Positions 45,254 to 54,012 are shown, counted from the first letter of the stretch. The stretch: DNA of 64,000 bases from Streptomyces sp. SID12501 (GCF_010550245.1 NZ_JAAGLU010000025.1:62001-126000), one strand, 5' to 3'. Numbers and translations: made by a program. The notes: generated by a model from the letters alone, not told the origin.

Positions 45254-45916
45254 TTACGCCGTCCCCTCGGCCGTCTGCGACGCCGTGATCTCCCGTACCC
45301 AGGGTGTCTTGGCGTCGACGCGGCTGCTCTTCTGGACGTCCCAGCTGCCGTAGCGCGGGTTGAGGTCGACGTCGAGGGTCTTCGAGGCGTCGGACATCGC
45401 CTTCCAGAACGTTGCCTGGCCGTCGGGTGTGTTCATGTCGGCGCCGAGCGCGGCTGCCAGTTTCTGGGCCACGATCTCGGTGTGCAGGCTGTCGTCGAGG
45501 CGGGCCGGGGCGACGCCGTACTGCTGGAGCCAGGCGTCCGCCAGCGCCTTCGCGCTGCCCGCCTGCTGTTCCAGGGAGGCACGCAGGGTCTGGACGTCCT
45601 TGCGGGTCACGGTCACGCCCGCGTCCTTCGCGGCCTGGTTCAGGACGCGGTCGAGGACCAGCGTGTGCAGGGTGTCGCGGGTGAGGCTGGCCGTTCTGGC
45701 GACGGTCTGCGCGTACTGGGCCTGGTCCGGGGTGGCCGCCCGCTGCGCCGCGCGTACCTCGTTCACCCTGCTCTCCAGTTGCGCGACCGTGATCCGCTGC
45801 CCGCCGACGACGGCCGCCGCGCCGGGATGCGCGTCGTTTCCGCAGGCGGTGAGGAGAGGGGCCGCCGCGACGATCGCGGCGGACAGGAACAGCGCGGTGC
45901 GACGACGGCGGTGCAA
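45254..45916 (-). CDS. SurA N-terminal domain lipoprotein
   Basis: 220 aa. A basic start (LHRRRRTALFLSAAIVAAAP) precedes lipobox LLTAC, the lipidated Cys being near residue 24. The mature part has the SurA/trigger-factor-like helical domain (VVGGQRITVAQLESRVNEV, LTRDTLHTLVLDRVLNQAAK, VTVTRKDVQTLRASLEQQAG). The C-terminus RYGSWDVQKSSRVDAKTPWV lacks an obvious parvulin domain. It is an extracytoplasmic chaperone by family. The TTG at 45916 is the start: AGGAGG lies five bases upstream and no ATG/GTG fits. Confidence 0.88.
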   Translation of the reverse strand: MHRRRRTALFLSAAIVAAAPLLTACGNDAHPGAAAVVGGQRITVAQLESRVNEVRAAQRAATPDQAQYAQTVARTASLTRDTLHTLVLDRVLNQAAKDAGVTVTRKDVQTLRASLEQQAGSAKALADAWLQQYGVAPARLDDSLHTEIVAQKLAAALGADMNTPDGQATFWKAMSDASKTLDVDLNPRYGSWDVQKSSRVDAKTPWVREITASQTAEGTA

Positions 45917-46128
45917 GGAAGCCTCCTGAGGAGATTGTGCAGACCAGCTGGTGCGGCGCGAAGCGCCTCGTTGAGGGGCGGTGGTCGGGCGACGGGCGGG
46001 CGCACAAAGTCTTGCGATGATCGATGGTAGGCAGTGGCCTGGCTCCGGCCAAGCCATTCGACCAACGATTCACCGGGACTTCGGGCACCGCCATGCCCGC
46101 CGTGCCCGCCATGCCCGGCCTGGCGGCC

Positions 46129-46962
46129 TCAGCCGGTGATGGCCACCGGTGCGTCCCACGCGTTGCGGTCCACGGTGATCGTGTAACCGCCGCGCTTCTC
46201 CTTGCTGTTGACCATGTACTGGTGGGCCCGGCTGTGGTTGGTCCACTGAGTGGCGGCGAAGGGCCAGTCCGCGGTGGTGGTGTTCTGCTGGTCCCACAGC
46301 GCGTACCACATGTTGCCCGGCAGGTTGGTGCGGTCGGTGGCCTCGGCTATCGCCTTCGCGCTGGAGCTGGTGAAGCCGTAGTAACCGGTGCGGTACGTCT
46401 TGGCCTGGAGGGCCTTGCCGAAGGCGCGTACGTACGTCAGTACGGCGTCGTTGCACGCCTTGTTCGTGATGTCGTACGACTCCATGTCGAGGTAGACCGG
46501 GCTGCCGGCCTTCATCCCGAGCGCCGACGCCTTGGTCACCGCGTCCGCCGCGTCCTTCGCGCCGAGGGAGGCGGCCGTGGCGGCGGTGAGCTTCTCGGGG
46601 CTGGAGCCGGTCTGGCAGAACGGCTGGGCGCCGACGTACAGGGGGATGAGTTTCCAGCCCTGCGTGCTGACCGACTTCACCCAGGACGCGGTGAGGTTGG
46701 GCTGGGCGCAGCCGCGGTTCTTGCCGCCTATGTAGACGGCGGCGGCGCCGTAGAAGTTGTTGGTGCGCCAGGCCTTCATCGCAGCGAGGGAGGGCGCGGT
46801 GCAGGTGTCGAACGCGCGACCGGTGTAGGTGCGCTGGGCGGGCCAGGTGGTGGCGGCCATCGAGGACTGCGCGGCGAGCCCGGCCCCGGCGACGACGGCC
46901 GTCCCGGCCACCGCCCAGGTGATGTACCTGCGCTTCTTGGACTGCCGGTGACTGGACACCAC
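46129..46962 (-). CDS. secreted DUF1906 glycoside-hydrolase-like protein
   Basis: 277 aa. The N-terminus KKRRYITWAVAGTAVVAGAG is a signal peptide. The mature domain begins RAFDTCTAPSLAAMKAWRTN and contains YIGGKNRGCAQPNLTASWVK, GWKLIPLYVGAQPFCQ, and PVYLDMESYDIT. It ends with WDQQNTTTADWPFAATQWTN and YTITVDRNAWDAPVAITG. This is the DUF1906 TIM-barrel layout (GH25-like; acidic residues in YLDMESY). It is presumed to act on cell-wall polysaccharide. GTG at 46962 (MVSSHRQSKKRR) follows GGGGGAGAG. Monocistronic. Confidence 0.85.
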   Translation of the reverse strand: MVSSHRQSKKRRYITWAVAGTAVVAGAGLAAQSSMAATTWPAQRTYTGRAFDTCTAPSLAAMKAWRTNNFYGAAAVYIGGKNRGCAQPNLTASWVKSVSTQGWKLIPLYVGAQPFCQTGSSPEKLTAATAASLGAKDAADAVTKASALGMKAGSPVYLDMESYDITNKACNDAVLTYVRAFGKALQAKTYRTGYYGFTSSSAKAIAEATDRTNLPGNMWYALWDQQNTTTADWPFAATQWTNHSRAHQYMVNSKEKRGGYTITVDRNAWDAPVAITG

Positions 46963-47082
46963 GTAGCTCTCCCCCTTGGTTCGGTGACACGGAAGCAGGT
47001 CGCAACGGAGCCGGTGCCGTTCCCGTGTTCGGGAAACATCGGCCCCGGAGACCCACAAGATTCCCTCAAGCCACCGCAAACA

Positions 47083-48606
47083 CTAGCCGCGCACCTGTCC
47101 CAGCCACTCCAGGGTCCGTCGGATCTCCGCCGCCAGCGGGTGCCCGGGGCCGCGCAGGCGGTCCACGTCGTGGAGGAGGCGGGCGAGGGTGTCCCGGGCG
47201 GCGGTGCGGTCGCCGAGGGCGAGGAGGAGGTGGCCGATGCGGCGGCGGACGTCGAGGGCGAGTTCGGGGTCGCCGGCGACGTACTGGTTCTCGTAGTACG
47301 GCAGCAGGGCGCGGTACTCGGCGAGGGCCGCCGCGGGTTCGCCGAGTTGTTCGAGGCACTGGGCGGCCTCGTAGCGGAAGCGCAGTGCCTGGGGGTCGGC
47401 CTGGCCGGACCCGGTGGCGCGTTCGTCGGCGAGGCGGCGCAGTTCGGGCAGGGCGCGGCGGTACTGGCCGTCGTCCATGAGGGTGGCCGCGTACTGCTTG
47501 CGGAGGGTGCGGACGACCGGGGAGTGCTCGCCGTGCTGTTCGGCGGCGGCGGGCAGGATCCCGCCGAGGATGTCGACGGCCTGGGTGATCCGGCCCTCGC
47601 CGAGGAGGCGTTTGACCTCGTCGACAGCTCTGGCGACGTCGGGTCTCTCGACCACCGGGGCTGCCGTCGGCTGGGCTGCGGGGGTGCGGGCGCGGTCCGG
47701 CCAGGGGGCGTGCGGGCGCAGGAAGGGGCGCGTGGGGTCCAGGGGCGCCCCCGTGGGCATCCCACGTTCCGGGAGGAGCAGCGCCAGGTGCTCGTACACC
47801 TCCTGCGCGGAGGCGGGCCGGTGCTGCGGGTCCTTGGCGAGCAGCCGCAGGACGAGCGCTTCCAGCGACTCGGGCACCTCGGGTCTGAGGCGGCGCACGG
47901 GCAGCGGGGGCTCGTACAGGTGCCGGTGCAGCACGCCGAGGGCCGTCGAGCCGGAGAACGGCACGTCCCCGCTGAGGAGTTCGTGGAGGAGTACGCCGAG
48001 TGCGTACAGGTCCGTGTATGGGCCGACCGCGCCGCCCATCGCCTGCTCGGGCGCCATGTAGGCGGGCGAGCCGATGGGCGAACCGGTGTGCGTGAGGCGG
48101 GTCGTGTCCGTGTCCATGACGGAGGCGACGCCCAGGTCGAGGACGGTGACCGTGCCGTCCTGCTTCACCATCACGTTGCGCGGCTTGAGGTCGCGGTGGA
48201 CGATCGGCACGGCGTGCACGGCGCTCAGCACGGCGCACAGTTGCGCGGCTACGGCGACCGCCCACTGCCAGGGGTAGGGGTCGTGTTCGGCGAGGTGGTC
48301 GGAGAGGTCGGCGCCGTCGACGTACTGCATGACGAGGAACAGCTCCTCGCCCTCGCTGCCCGCGTCGTGGACCGTGACGAGCCCGGGGTGGTCGACCTGC
48401 GCGGTCACCCGGCACTCGCGCACGAAGCGGCGGCGCAGTTCGTCCGCCTCCTGGCCGGCGACCTTGTCCGGGCGCAGCAGCTTGACCGCGACGCGCCGGT
48501 CGAGCCGTTGGTCGTACGCCGTCCACACCTGGCCCATGCCGCCCTGTCCGATGAGCGTGGACAGTTCGTACCGGTCGGCGATGACGCGGCCCGTCGCCAC
48601 ACTCAC
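47083..48606 (-). CDS. Ser/Thr protein kinase with C-terminal TPR-like region
   Basis: 507 aa. Kinase domain residues about 10-275: IGQGGMGQVWTAYDQRLDRR (P-loop), VAVKLLR (Lys), HRDLKPRNVMV (catalytic loop), VTVLDLGVAS (DLG in place of DFG), then GSPAYMAPEQA. The C-terminal 180 residues are TPR-like (VKRLLGEGRITQAVDILGGI, YRRALPELRRLADERA, GEPAAALAEYRALLPYYENQ). It has no membrane helix itself, but the upstream gene, overlapping by four bases, encodes a membrane protein. Start GTG 48606 (MSVATGRV) lies within GTGA of that gene's stop. Confidence 0.92.
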   Translation of the reverse strand: MSVATGRVIADRYELSTLIGQGGMGQVWTAYDQRLDRRVAVKLLRPDKVAGQEADELRRRFVRECRVTAQVDHPGLVTVHDAGSEGEELFLVMQYVDGADLSDHLAEHDPYPWQWAVAVAAQLCAVLSAVHAVPIVHRDLKPRNVMVKQDGTVTVLDLGVASVMDTDTTRLTHTGSPIGSPAYMAPEQAMGGAVGPYTDLYALGVLLHELLSGDVPFSGSTALGVLHRHLYEPPLPVRRLRPEVPESLEALVLRLLAKDPQHRPASAQEVYEHLALLLPERGMPTGAPLDPTRPFLRPHAPWPDRARTPAAQPTAAPVVERPDVARAVDEVKRLLGEGRITQAVDILGGILPAAAEQHGEHSPVVRTLRKQYAATLMDDGQYRRALPELRRLADERATGSGQADPQALRFRYEAAQCLEQLGEPAAALAEYRALLPYYENQYVAGDPELALDVRRRIGHLLLALGDRTAARDTLARLLHDVDRLRGPGHPLAAEIRRTLEWLGQVRG

Positions 48607-49262
48607 CGTCCGCCCTCGTGGCTGCTGTTGGGGTTGGGGTTGGGGGTGCCGTTGCCGCTGCCGTTGCTGTCGTGCTTGCGCAGGTAGTCGCTGAGCTCGT
48701 CGAGTTCGGCGCGCACCTGGTCGATACGGGCGGGCGCGGGGCGCTGCGGCGGGGTCGGTACGGAGCTCTGGGCCGCGGGTGGCCGGGGTACCTGATCCTG
48801 GGGCTGGGGTATCGGCGTGTGAGGCATGGGGGGCTGCTGGGGCCCGGTCCGCATGTTCGCGTACGGCGACGGGGGCGGATAACCGTACCCGGGGGGCACG
48901 GTCGCGGCCCGGTCCGGCGCGTAACCGGCGTACTGGCGTTGGGGGTTGTCCTGCCGTATGTCCATGACCAGGAAGTAGGCGCTGCTCAGGGCGCCCAGGA
49001 TCATCACGGTGCCGAGGGCGTAGTCGCCTTTGACGTTGTTCTCCGCCACCGCGCCGACCACCGCGAAGCACGTGATGGACAGCGGCAGACTCACCCAGGC
49101 GGCCACCCAGTTGAACCACCGGCCGCGCAGGAAGGCGACCCGGAACAGTGGCAGGCACGCGAAGAGGCCGCACGAGAGGAACCCGGCGGCGGCGATCAGC
49201 ACGCGCAGGGTGATGACGGTGCCCGCGTTGCTGGTGGGCGGCGGCGCGCCGGGGCCGTACAT
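48603..49262 (-). CDS. four-helix membrane protein coupled to the kinase gene
   Basis: 219 aa. Four hydrophobic segments (TVITLRVLIAAAGFLSCGLF, FNWVAAWVSLPLSITCFAVV, YALGTVMILGALSSAYFLV and the partial segment ACLPLFRVAFL) occupy residues 15-110. A Pro/Tyr/Gln-rich tail follows, then a coiled coil (ARIDQVRAELDELSDYLRKH) and an Asn/Gly-rich end. The ATG at 49262 follows CAGGAGCAG. The four-base overlap with the kinase gene suggests the two act together; the tail might be a kinase substrate or membrane tether. Family not recognised. Confidence 0.75.
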   Translation of the reverse strand: MYGPGAPPPTSNAGTVITLRVLIAAAGFLSCGLFACLPLFRVAFLRGRWFNWVAAWVSLPLSITCFAVVGAVAENNVKGDYALGTVMILGALSSAYFLVMDIRQDNPQRQYAGYAPDRAATVPPGYGYPPPSPYANMRTGPQQPPMPHTPIPQPQDQVPRPPAAQSSVPTPPQRPAPARIDQVRAELDELSDYLRKHDSNGSGNGTPNPNPNSSHEGGR

Positions 49263-49389
49263 GACTGCTCCTGGACCGGGTTGTGCCGACGGGGACGGAC
49301 GTACGAGTGACAGGTTCGGTGTCGGGGTTCGAGCGTATAGGCCGACACCGACAACGGGTCCGGGTTGTACCGAACCGTTGTCGTGCTCA

Positions 49390-49725
49390 TCACTTGATAC
49401 GTAGTTGCACGCAGCCGCACCCGCCCCCGTGCACTCGGATACGCACCCTCGGCCCCAAGTCAACCGCTGAGCGCCGTACAGCGCTCAGGTGTTCGCCATC
49501 GCCCTCGGTGGCGGGCGGGAGATGGTGAGCCGGGGCGAGGTCGACGTCGTCGAGGAGTTCGATGACCGGCACCGAGCTCGCCAGCCCCGGCTGCCCGGCC
49601 GCGGTACCGGCCCGCTCGAAGGGCCGCCAGGCGTCGAGGACGGCGGTGCGCACGGCCTCCCGGTCGAGCCCGTCGCGCCCGGTGTGTTCGGCGACGGTTC
49701 CGGCATCGACGAGCAGCACCTTCCC
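49390..49725 (-). pseudogene. C-terminal part of a gene truncated at the IS605 left end
   Basis: The minus frame encodes GKVLLVDAGTVAEHTGRDGL, then VLDAWRPFERAGTAAGQPGL, VPVIELLDDVDLAPAHHLPP and RVHGGGCGCVQLRIK, with strong GC bias at third positions. It therefore looks like real coding sequence. It has no convincing start and begins immediately at the tnpA stop, so its 5' part was lost when the IS arrived. The family is not recognised. Confidence 0.5.
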
Positions 49726-49727
49726 GT

Positions 49728-50156
49728 CTACACGGGGCGCTGCTGGTTTTCGATGTACTGGCGCACGGTGGTGAGTGGCGCGCCGCCACAGGACCCGGCG
49801 AAGTAGGAGCCGGACCAGAAGTGGCCGCTCCACAGGTGCCGACGGACATGTGCGCTGTACTCCTTCCGAAGGTAGCGGGAGCTGACGCCCTTGAGGGAGT
49901 TGACCAGCTTGGAGAGCTGGACCTTGGGCGGGTACTGCACCAACAGGCGGACATGGTCCTCCTCGCCGCCGAACTGCTTCAGTTCAGCCTCGAAGTCGGC
50001 GCAGACCTCCCGCATGATCTCCTCGCACCTGCTGAGCATGGCCTCGGTGAGCGCTCCATTCCGGTACTTCGTGACAAAAACCAAATGAACATGAAGGTTG
50101 TTGACCACATGACGACCGGTTCTGACATCGCGATTTGGTTCCCACCTGGGTGACAT
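49728..50156 (-). CDS. tnpA: IS200-type Y1 transposase, HUH motif altered
   Basis: 142 aa. NNLHVHLVFVTKYRNG and PPKVQLSKLVNSLKGVSSRY identify TnpA. The single catalytic Tyr is present in TVRQYIENQ. The HUH metal site, normally DHVHLLV, reads DHVRLLV: the second His is encoded CGC (Arg) instead of CAC, a one-base change. Metal binding and so single-strand transposition should be impaired. ATG 50156 is 23 bp from the tnpB start on the other strand. Confidence 0.9.
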   Translation of the reverse strand: MSPRWEPNRDVRTGRHVVNNLHVHLVFVTKYRNGALTEAMLSRCEEIMREVCADFEAELKQFGGEEDHVRLLVQYPPKVQLSKLVNSLKGVSSRYLRKEYSAHVRRHLWSGHFWSGSYFAGSCGGAPLTTVRQYIENQQRPV

Positions 50157-50179
50157 AAACCGAATGCTACGGTGATCGA

Positions 50180-51502
50180 GTGAGCGATGAACTCGTGGAG
50201 GTAAAACGGCAGTTCGGGCATCGTGCCCGGCTGGCGCTGACGCCTACGCAGATCCGGCTCATGGACGACCAGGCGCACGCGGCCCGCACGACGTGGAACC
50301 TGCTGCACGACTGGTGGACGATGCTCGCAAAGGACCGCAGATTCCTCGCCACCGCCGACGCGGCGATCCGTCAGGCCCGAAAGGAGATCGACTGGCTGGC
50401 CGCACTGCCCGCGCAAGCCGCGCAGGCGGTACTCAAGGCGTACTTTCAGGCGTGGAAGAACTGTTGGGACGGCCGCGCCGAGGCTCCGAACTTCAAGTCT
50501 CGTATCCGGTCTCTCATGTCCGTGGACATTCCGCAGGGCCGGGACCTGAACATCACCCGTGTGCACCGTCGGTGGGGCATGGTCAACATCCCCAAGATCG
50601 GCCGTGTCCGGTTCCGCTGGACCAAAGACCTCCCGGTGGGCAAGCAGGCGAACGCCGACAACCGGATCACCGGGGCCCGGCTGGTCAAGGACGCGCTCGG
50701 CTGGCACATCTCCTTTCGCGTCCAGACCCTCGAAACCACCCCCGCGCTGCACACCGGCCCGGAAGTGGGCATCGACGCCGGGGTGAACCTACCCCTCGCC
50801 CTCTCCGACGGTAACCACCAGGACCACAGCCGCCCCGCCTACACCTCCGAGGGGAAAGCCGACCGCGACAAGTGGCTGAACCCCGAGGAGAAGGCCAAAC
50901 TGCTCCGCCTGGAGCAGCGAGCCGCCCAGCGCAAGACGCACCGCAAACCGGGCGAGAAGACCTCACGCCGACTCCGGCATACCTACGACCAGATCAAGCA
51001 ACTCCGCGCAACAGCCACGCGCCGAGCCGTTGACTGGCAGCACAAGACCACCACCGCCATCGCCAAGCAGTACGGCACCGTCGTGGTGGAGCATTTGCAG
51101 ATCACGAACATGGTCAAGTCCGCCAGGGGCACCGTCCAGGAGCCCGGGAGGAACGTCGCCCGAAAGTCCGGTTTGAACCGCTCCATCAGCCAGGAGGCAT
51201 GGGGCCGCACCATGACGATGCTGACGTACAAGACCGCCAGGTACGGCGGCACCCTGCACAAGGTCCCCGCCCCCGGAACCTCCCGGCGCTGCTCGCTGTG
51301 CGGTTTCAGCACCCCCGGCAGCCGGGAGACCCAGGCCCTGTTCGTGTGCAAGAACATCGGCTGCGGATGGTCGGGCAACGCCGACTGGAACGCGGCCCGC
51401 AACATCCATCACCTGTACCGGATGGGCCACGCGCTCATCCCGGCTGCCGGGAGGGCAGTCGTCAGGCGCGCGAAGCGCGTCAAGCCCGCTGCCGCAAGGT
51501 AA
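50180..51502 (+). CDS. tnpB: IS605 TnpB RNA-guided nuclease
   Basis: 440 aa. Helix-rich N-terminus (ARLALTPTQIRLMDDQAHAARTTWN), then the RuvC core: VGIDAGVNLPLALS (first Asp), VVVEHLQITNM (Glu) and GNADWNAARNI (last Asp). The zinc finger CSLCGF ... CKNIGCGWSG lies between the last two. All catalytic residues are intact. The C-terminal tail is basic (AVVRRAKRVKPAAAR). TnpBs cut DNA next to a target motif, guided by an omega RNA from the element's right end, and help retain the element. GTG at 50180 is the start. Confidence 0.95.
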   Translation: MSDELVEVKRQFGHRARLALTPTQIRLMDDQAHAARTTWNLLHDWWTMLAKDRRFLATADAAIRQARKEIDWLAALPAQAAQAVLKAYFQAWKNCWDGRAEAPNFKSRIRSLMSVDIPQGRDLNITRVHRRWGMVNIPKIGRVRFRWTKDLPVGKQANADNRITGARLVKDALGWHISFRVQTLETTPALHTGPEVGIDAGVNLPLALSDGNHQDHSRPAYTSEGKADRDKWLNPEEKAKLLRLEQRAAQRKTHRKPGEKTSRRLRHTYDQIKQLRATATRRAVDWQHKTTTAIAKQYGTVVVEHLQITNMVKSARGTVQEPGRNVARKSGLNRSISQEAWGRTMTMLTYKTARYGGTLHKVPAPGTSRRCSLCGFSTPGSRETQALFVCKNIGCGWSGNADWNAARNIHHLYRMGHALIPAAGRAVVRRAKRVKPAAAR

Positions 51503-51540
51503 GCAGGAATCTCCCGGCCACAGCCAGGAGAACACTTCAA
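51440..51540 (+). ncRNA. putative TnpB omega-RNA scaffold / IS right end
   Basis: The tnpB 3' end and the hairpin before TTCAA (51536-51540) form the region that gives the guide-RNA scaffold in other IS605 elements. The guide would then be the chromosomal sequence just after 51540. Boundaries are inferred by position. Confidence 0.4.
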
Positions 51541-51722
51541 ATGAAGTACGACGAGAAGTTCCTGCGGGCGCAGAGCGAAGCCTCGTCGAAGGCTGTCTCC
51601 TGCGGGTCGACAGCAAGTCCGCGAAAGACCCGGGGAGCATCGTCTTCAGCGACTACGACAAGCCCGTCTCGGCCCGGAAGCCCAGCGGCGAGATCCTCGA
51701 CCTGGACGCGCTGGGCGGCTGA
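51541..51722 (+). pseudogene. frameshifted 3' end of a secreted/lipoprotein-type gene
   Basis: Two good coding stretches in different frames follow the IS: MKYDEKFLRAQSEAS in the first, then VEGCLLRVDSKSAKDPGSIV continuing FSDYDKPVSARKPSGEILDL to a stop at 51722. The latter resembles the C-terminus of LppX/LprG-like lipoproteins. The frameshift lies near 51585-51600. The 5' part, which would lie on the IS side, is missing. Confidence 0.6.
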
Positions 51723-51773
51723 GCCCGGCCGCCGGACACCGGAGGGCCCGACACCGGAGGGCCGGAACGCCGG

Positions 51774-52532
51774 TCACAAGGTATGCCGCATCCACACGTT
51801 GGGCTCGACGTAGACTCCGTACCCGTGTTCCAGGTCGCACCGCACGGGTACCAGCGCACCCGGCACCTCCACCTCGCCGTCGCGATCGAAGGGCAGCCCC
51901 GTCCAGGCGCGCCACTCCTCCAGCGAGGCCGCGACGCACATCGACGCAGGCGCCACGGCGACAATCGTGGCGCCGGCCCGGGCGTGCACGCGCAGCCAGG
52001 GGTCGTGGGGCAGGCCGTCCTCGCGCACCCGGTAGGCGTACTCGGTGATCGGTGTCCGCGGCTCCAGGTGCTTGGCGCTGGGCCGCACCGGGGCGACGAC
52101 CTCGTGGAAACCGTGGGCGGCGGCGTTGTCCCGCATCGCCGCGAGCATACGTCCGGACAGTCCCGTGCCCTGTGCGTGCGGGGAGACGACGATCGAGATC
52201 GCGCTCACCGTGTCCGGACGGGTACCGGCGCGCAGGTCCTGGAACGCCCACACCAGGACCTGGTCCCAGCCACGGGCGGGCAGTTCGCCCCCGCCCCGGC
52301 CGCCCCGCCCCTCGGCGGCGAGCGCGAAGGGCACGCTGTAGGCGTGCGCGACGGCCTCGCCCCGCTCGTCCTCGGCGAACAGGACGTACTCCGGGAGTTC
52401 GGTGGCGATCCGGCCGTAGTGGGCATTGCCTGTGAAGTCGTGCAGCATCAACTCGGGCCAGGTGTCGGGCATTTCGACGACCTGTCGATACATCTCGGGG
52501 CGCTCGGCGAGGGACGAGACCTTCAGCTCCAT
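51774..52532 (-). CDS. GNAT-family N-acetyltransferase
   Basis: 252 aa. The acetyl-CoA pyrophosphate loop is SPHAQGTGLSGRMLAAM (Q-x-x-G-x-G), preceded by beta4 strand VSAISIVV. The N-terminal region (YVLFAEDERGEAVAHAYSVPF) and C-terminal arm (LRVHARAGATIVAVAPASMC) are less conserved. It lacks a signal peptide. The substrate is unknown. ATG at 52532 (MELKVSSLAERPEM) is the first in frame. Monocistronic. Confidence 0.85.
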   Translation of the reverse strand: MELKVSSLAERPEMYRQVVEMPDTWPELMLHDFTGNAHYGRIATELPEYVLFAEDERGEAVAHAYSVPFALAAEGRGGRGGGELPARGWDQVLVWAFQDLRAGTRPDTVSAISIVVSPHAQGTGLSGRMLAAMRDNAAAHGFHEVVAPVRPSAKHLEPRTPITEYAYRVREDGLPHDPWLRVHARAGATIVAVAPASMCVAASLEEWRAWTGLPFDRDGEVEVPGALVPVRCDLEHGYGVYVEPNVWMRHTL

Positions 52533-52663
52533 GGGCGAGACGGTAGCCGGATCGCGCGCCGCACCCCAGCCCCGGGCGGCACCATCACGCCTTGGCCCGC
52601 ATCATCAAGCCCCGGCCGCACCATTTCAGCCCGGCCGACACCCTCCAGGCCGTCCGGCACCCT

Positions 52664-52734
52664 CCAGCCCGTCCGGCGATTGAGGACAAGGCCCGTTCAG
52701 GGCCGGAGCGGAGGTCTGGGCGCGGCAGCCCCCA
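52664..52734 (+). repeat. Streptomyces intergenic repeat, copy B
   Basis: ccagcccgtccggcgattga, ggacaaggcccgttcagggc and ggtctgggcgcggcagcccc correspond block by block to 25575-25645. A partial copy (accctccaggccgtccggc, then accctccagcccgtccggc) precedes it as a 19-bp tandem. Confidence 0.7.
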
Positions 52735-52797
52735 GCAGGCGCCCACACCAACGCCGGTTCACCACCCCCAGGCAACCCGGCAACCCGGCAAAGAAAC

Positions 52798-53544
52798 TCA
52801 GCTCGCGTGGAACCGCGCGGGTGCCTCCGTCGGGTTGCCGCCGGCCGGCAACTTCTGCCCGTCGCACCCCGACAGCACCTTCTTCATCGCGGTCTTCTCC
52901 GCCTCCGTGACCCACAGTTCGTACTTCTTCTTCACGGCGACCTGGTTGGCGACATACGTGCAGCGGTACGCCTTGTTCGGCGGCAGCCAGGTCGCCGTGT
53001 CGCCGTCACCCTTGCTGCGGTTGGTGCTCGCGTCGACGGCGCGGAGGTTGAGCGGGTCGTTGGCCAGCGCTATGCGTTTGCTGGCGTCCCAGTACTTGGC
53101 GCCCTTCTGCCAGGCGTCCGAGAGCGCGACGATGTGGTCTATGTCGACCTCGCTGCGGCCCCGCGTGAACGCCACGTCCTTGCCGCTGTAGGGGTCCGGA
53201 TCCAGTTTCCCCGCCGACACCTTGCAGCCGCCGCTGCGGAACCGCACGTCGACCAGGTCCCGTTTGAGGATGTCGTCGCGGGTGTCGCACTTGTTGGAGT
53301 CGGTGTCCGCCCACGCGGTGCCGAACCGGTCGCGGGCGTATCCCGTCTTGGGCGCCCGCCCTTTCACGGTCAGCGAGTCGACAGCCGCGAGCGCCGCACC
53401 CCCGCCACCGCCTCCCCCGCCTGCCGCGCCGCTCGCGCTCTCCTCGGGCCCGGCCGACCCCAGGCTCTCGCCCTTGCACCCGCCGACGCCGAACACCATC
53501 ACGAGTACGACGGCGGCGACGCCCCCACCCCTCAGACACACCAC
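52798..53544 (-). CDS. secreted HNH/DUF1524-family nuclease lipoprotein
   Basis: 248 aa. The N-terminus AAVVLVMVFGVGGCKG gives a lipobox (VGGC, lipidated Cys at about residue 23). A Gly-rich spacer follows, then the GmrSD/DUF1524-like HNH core: EVDIDHIVALSDAWQKGAK with catalytic D-H, NDPLNLRAVDASTNRSKGDG (Asn), and WLPPNKAYRCTYV. Four Cys outside the lipobox could form disulfides, as in exported nucleases. The GTG at 53544 follows GGGGAGGAA. It probably degrades extracellular DNA or defends against DNA uptake. Confidence 0.9.
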   Translation of the reverse strand: MVCLRGGGVAAVVLVMVFGVGGCKGESLGSAGPEESASGAAGGGGGGGGAALAAVDSLTVKGRAPKTGYARDRFGTAWADTDSNKCDTRDDILKRDLVDVRFRSGGCKVSAGKLDPDPYSGKDVAFTRGRSEVDIDHIVALSDAWQKGAKYWDASKRIALANDPLNLRAVDASTNRSKGDGDTATWLPPNKAYRCTYVANQVAVKKKYELWVTEAEKTAMKKVLSGCDGQKLPAGGNPTEAPARFHAS

Positions 53545-53752
53545 GTTGGGTTCCTCCCCTACTGCCCGTTCACTGCCAGTTCCCGTCCCCGCCCGCTACT
53601 GCCAGTTCCCGCGCCCGCCCGCAATATTCCGCCGGTCGCCAGGCTATCGGCCGGCCTCTCCCCACTACAGGGGCGCCCACCGGCACTCAAGGGGCGTATT
53701 CCGCATACCGGGCGTATCGTCGTTGCAGACTCACCTCCGGAAGGAGCTCTGG

Positions 53753-53941
53753 ATGGGCATCCTCGACAAGTTCAAGGACCAGATGCGCGGCAAGACGGGA
53801 CAGAAGCTCTCCGACACCGCGGAAAAGAAGGTCAACGAGAAGACGGGCGACAAGTACACGAGCCAGGTCGACGACGCGCAGCAGCGGATCGAGGGCGCGA
53901 TGGGCATGGACCGTGATCGCGACAGGCCCGAACAGCCGTAG
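53753..53941 (+). CDS. small antitoxin-like protein (MT0933/Rv0909 type)
   Basis: 62 aa, highly charged: MGILDKFKDQMRGKTGQKLS, DTAEKKVNEKTGDKYTSQVD, DAQQRIEGAMGM. This matches the small MT0933-like antitoxin family of actinobacteria by its GILDKxK...KTGDKYxSQVD pattern. No toxin gene is adjacent, so a role as true antitoxin is unsupported. AAGGAG is well placed before the ATG at 53753, and a terminator follows. Confidence 0.75.
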   Translation: MGILDKFKDQMRGKTGQKLSDTAEKKVNEKTGDKYTSQVDDAQQRIEGAMGMDRDRDRPEQP

Positions 53942-54012
53942 CCCCGGAGGTCCCTGAAGCCTGCGACAAGAACCTGGGACAAGAGCCTGGGCAGAACCTG
54001 GGACAGAAATGA

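Larger units (their letters stand above)
49728..51540. mobile_element. IS200/IS605-family element with divergent tnpA and tnpB
   Basis: tnpA (leftward) and tnpB (rightward) are separated by 23 bp. The right end after tnpB contains the hairpin-forming tctcccggccacagccagga followed by TTCAA; TCAA is the cleavage motif known for IS608-type right ends. The left end seems very short or deleted, since other coding sequence resumes directly after the tnpA stop. No target duplication is expected for this family. Confidence 0.85.

Noticed and set aside
53753-53941. Toxin-antitoxin pair
   Set aside because: Only the antitoxin-like protein is seen; neither neighbour resembles a toxin.
53964-54008. Repeated GGGACAAGA/CCTGGGCAGAA stretch as a mobile element end
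   Set aside because: Short degenerate direct repeats only, with no matching end elsewhere in the window.
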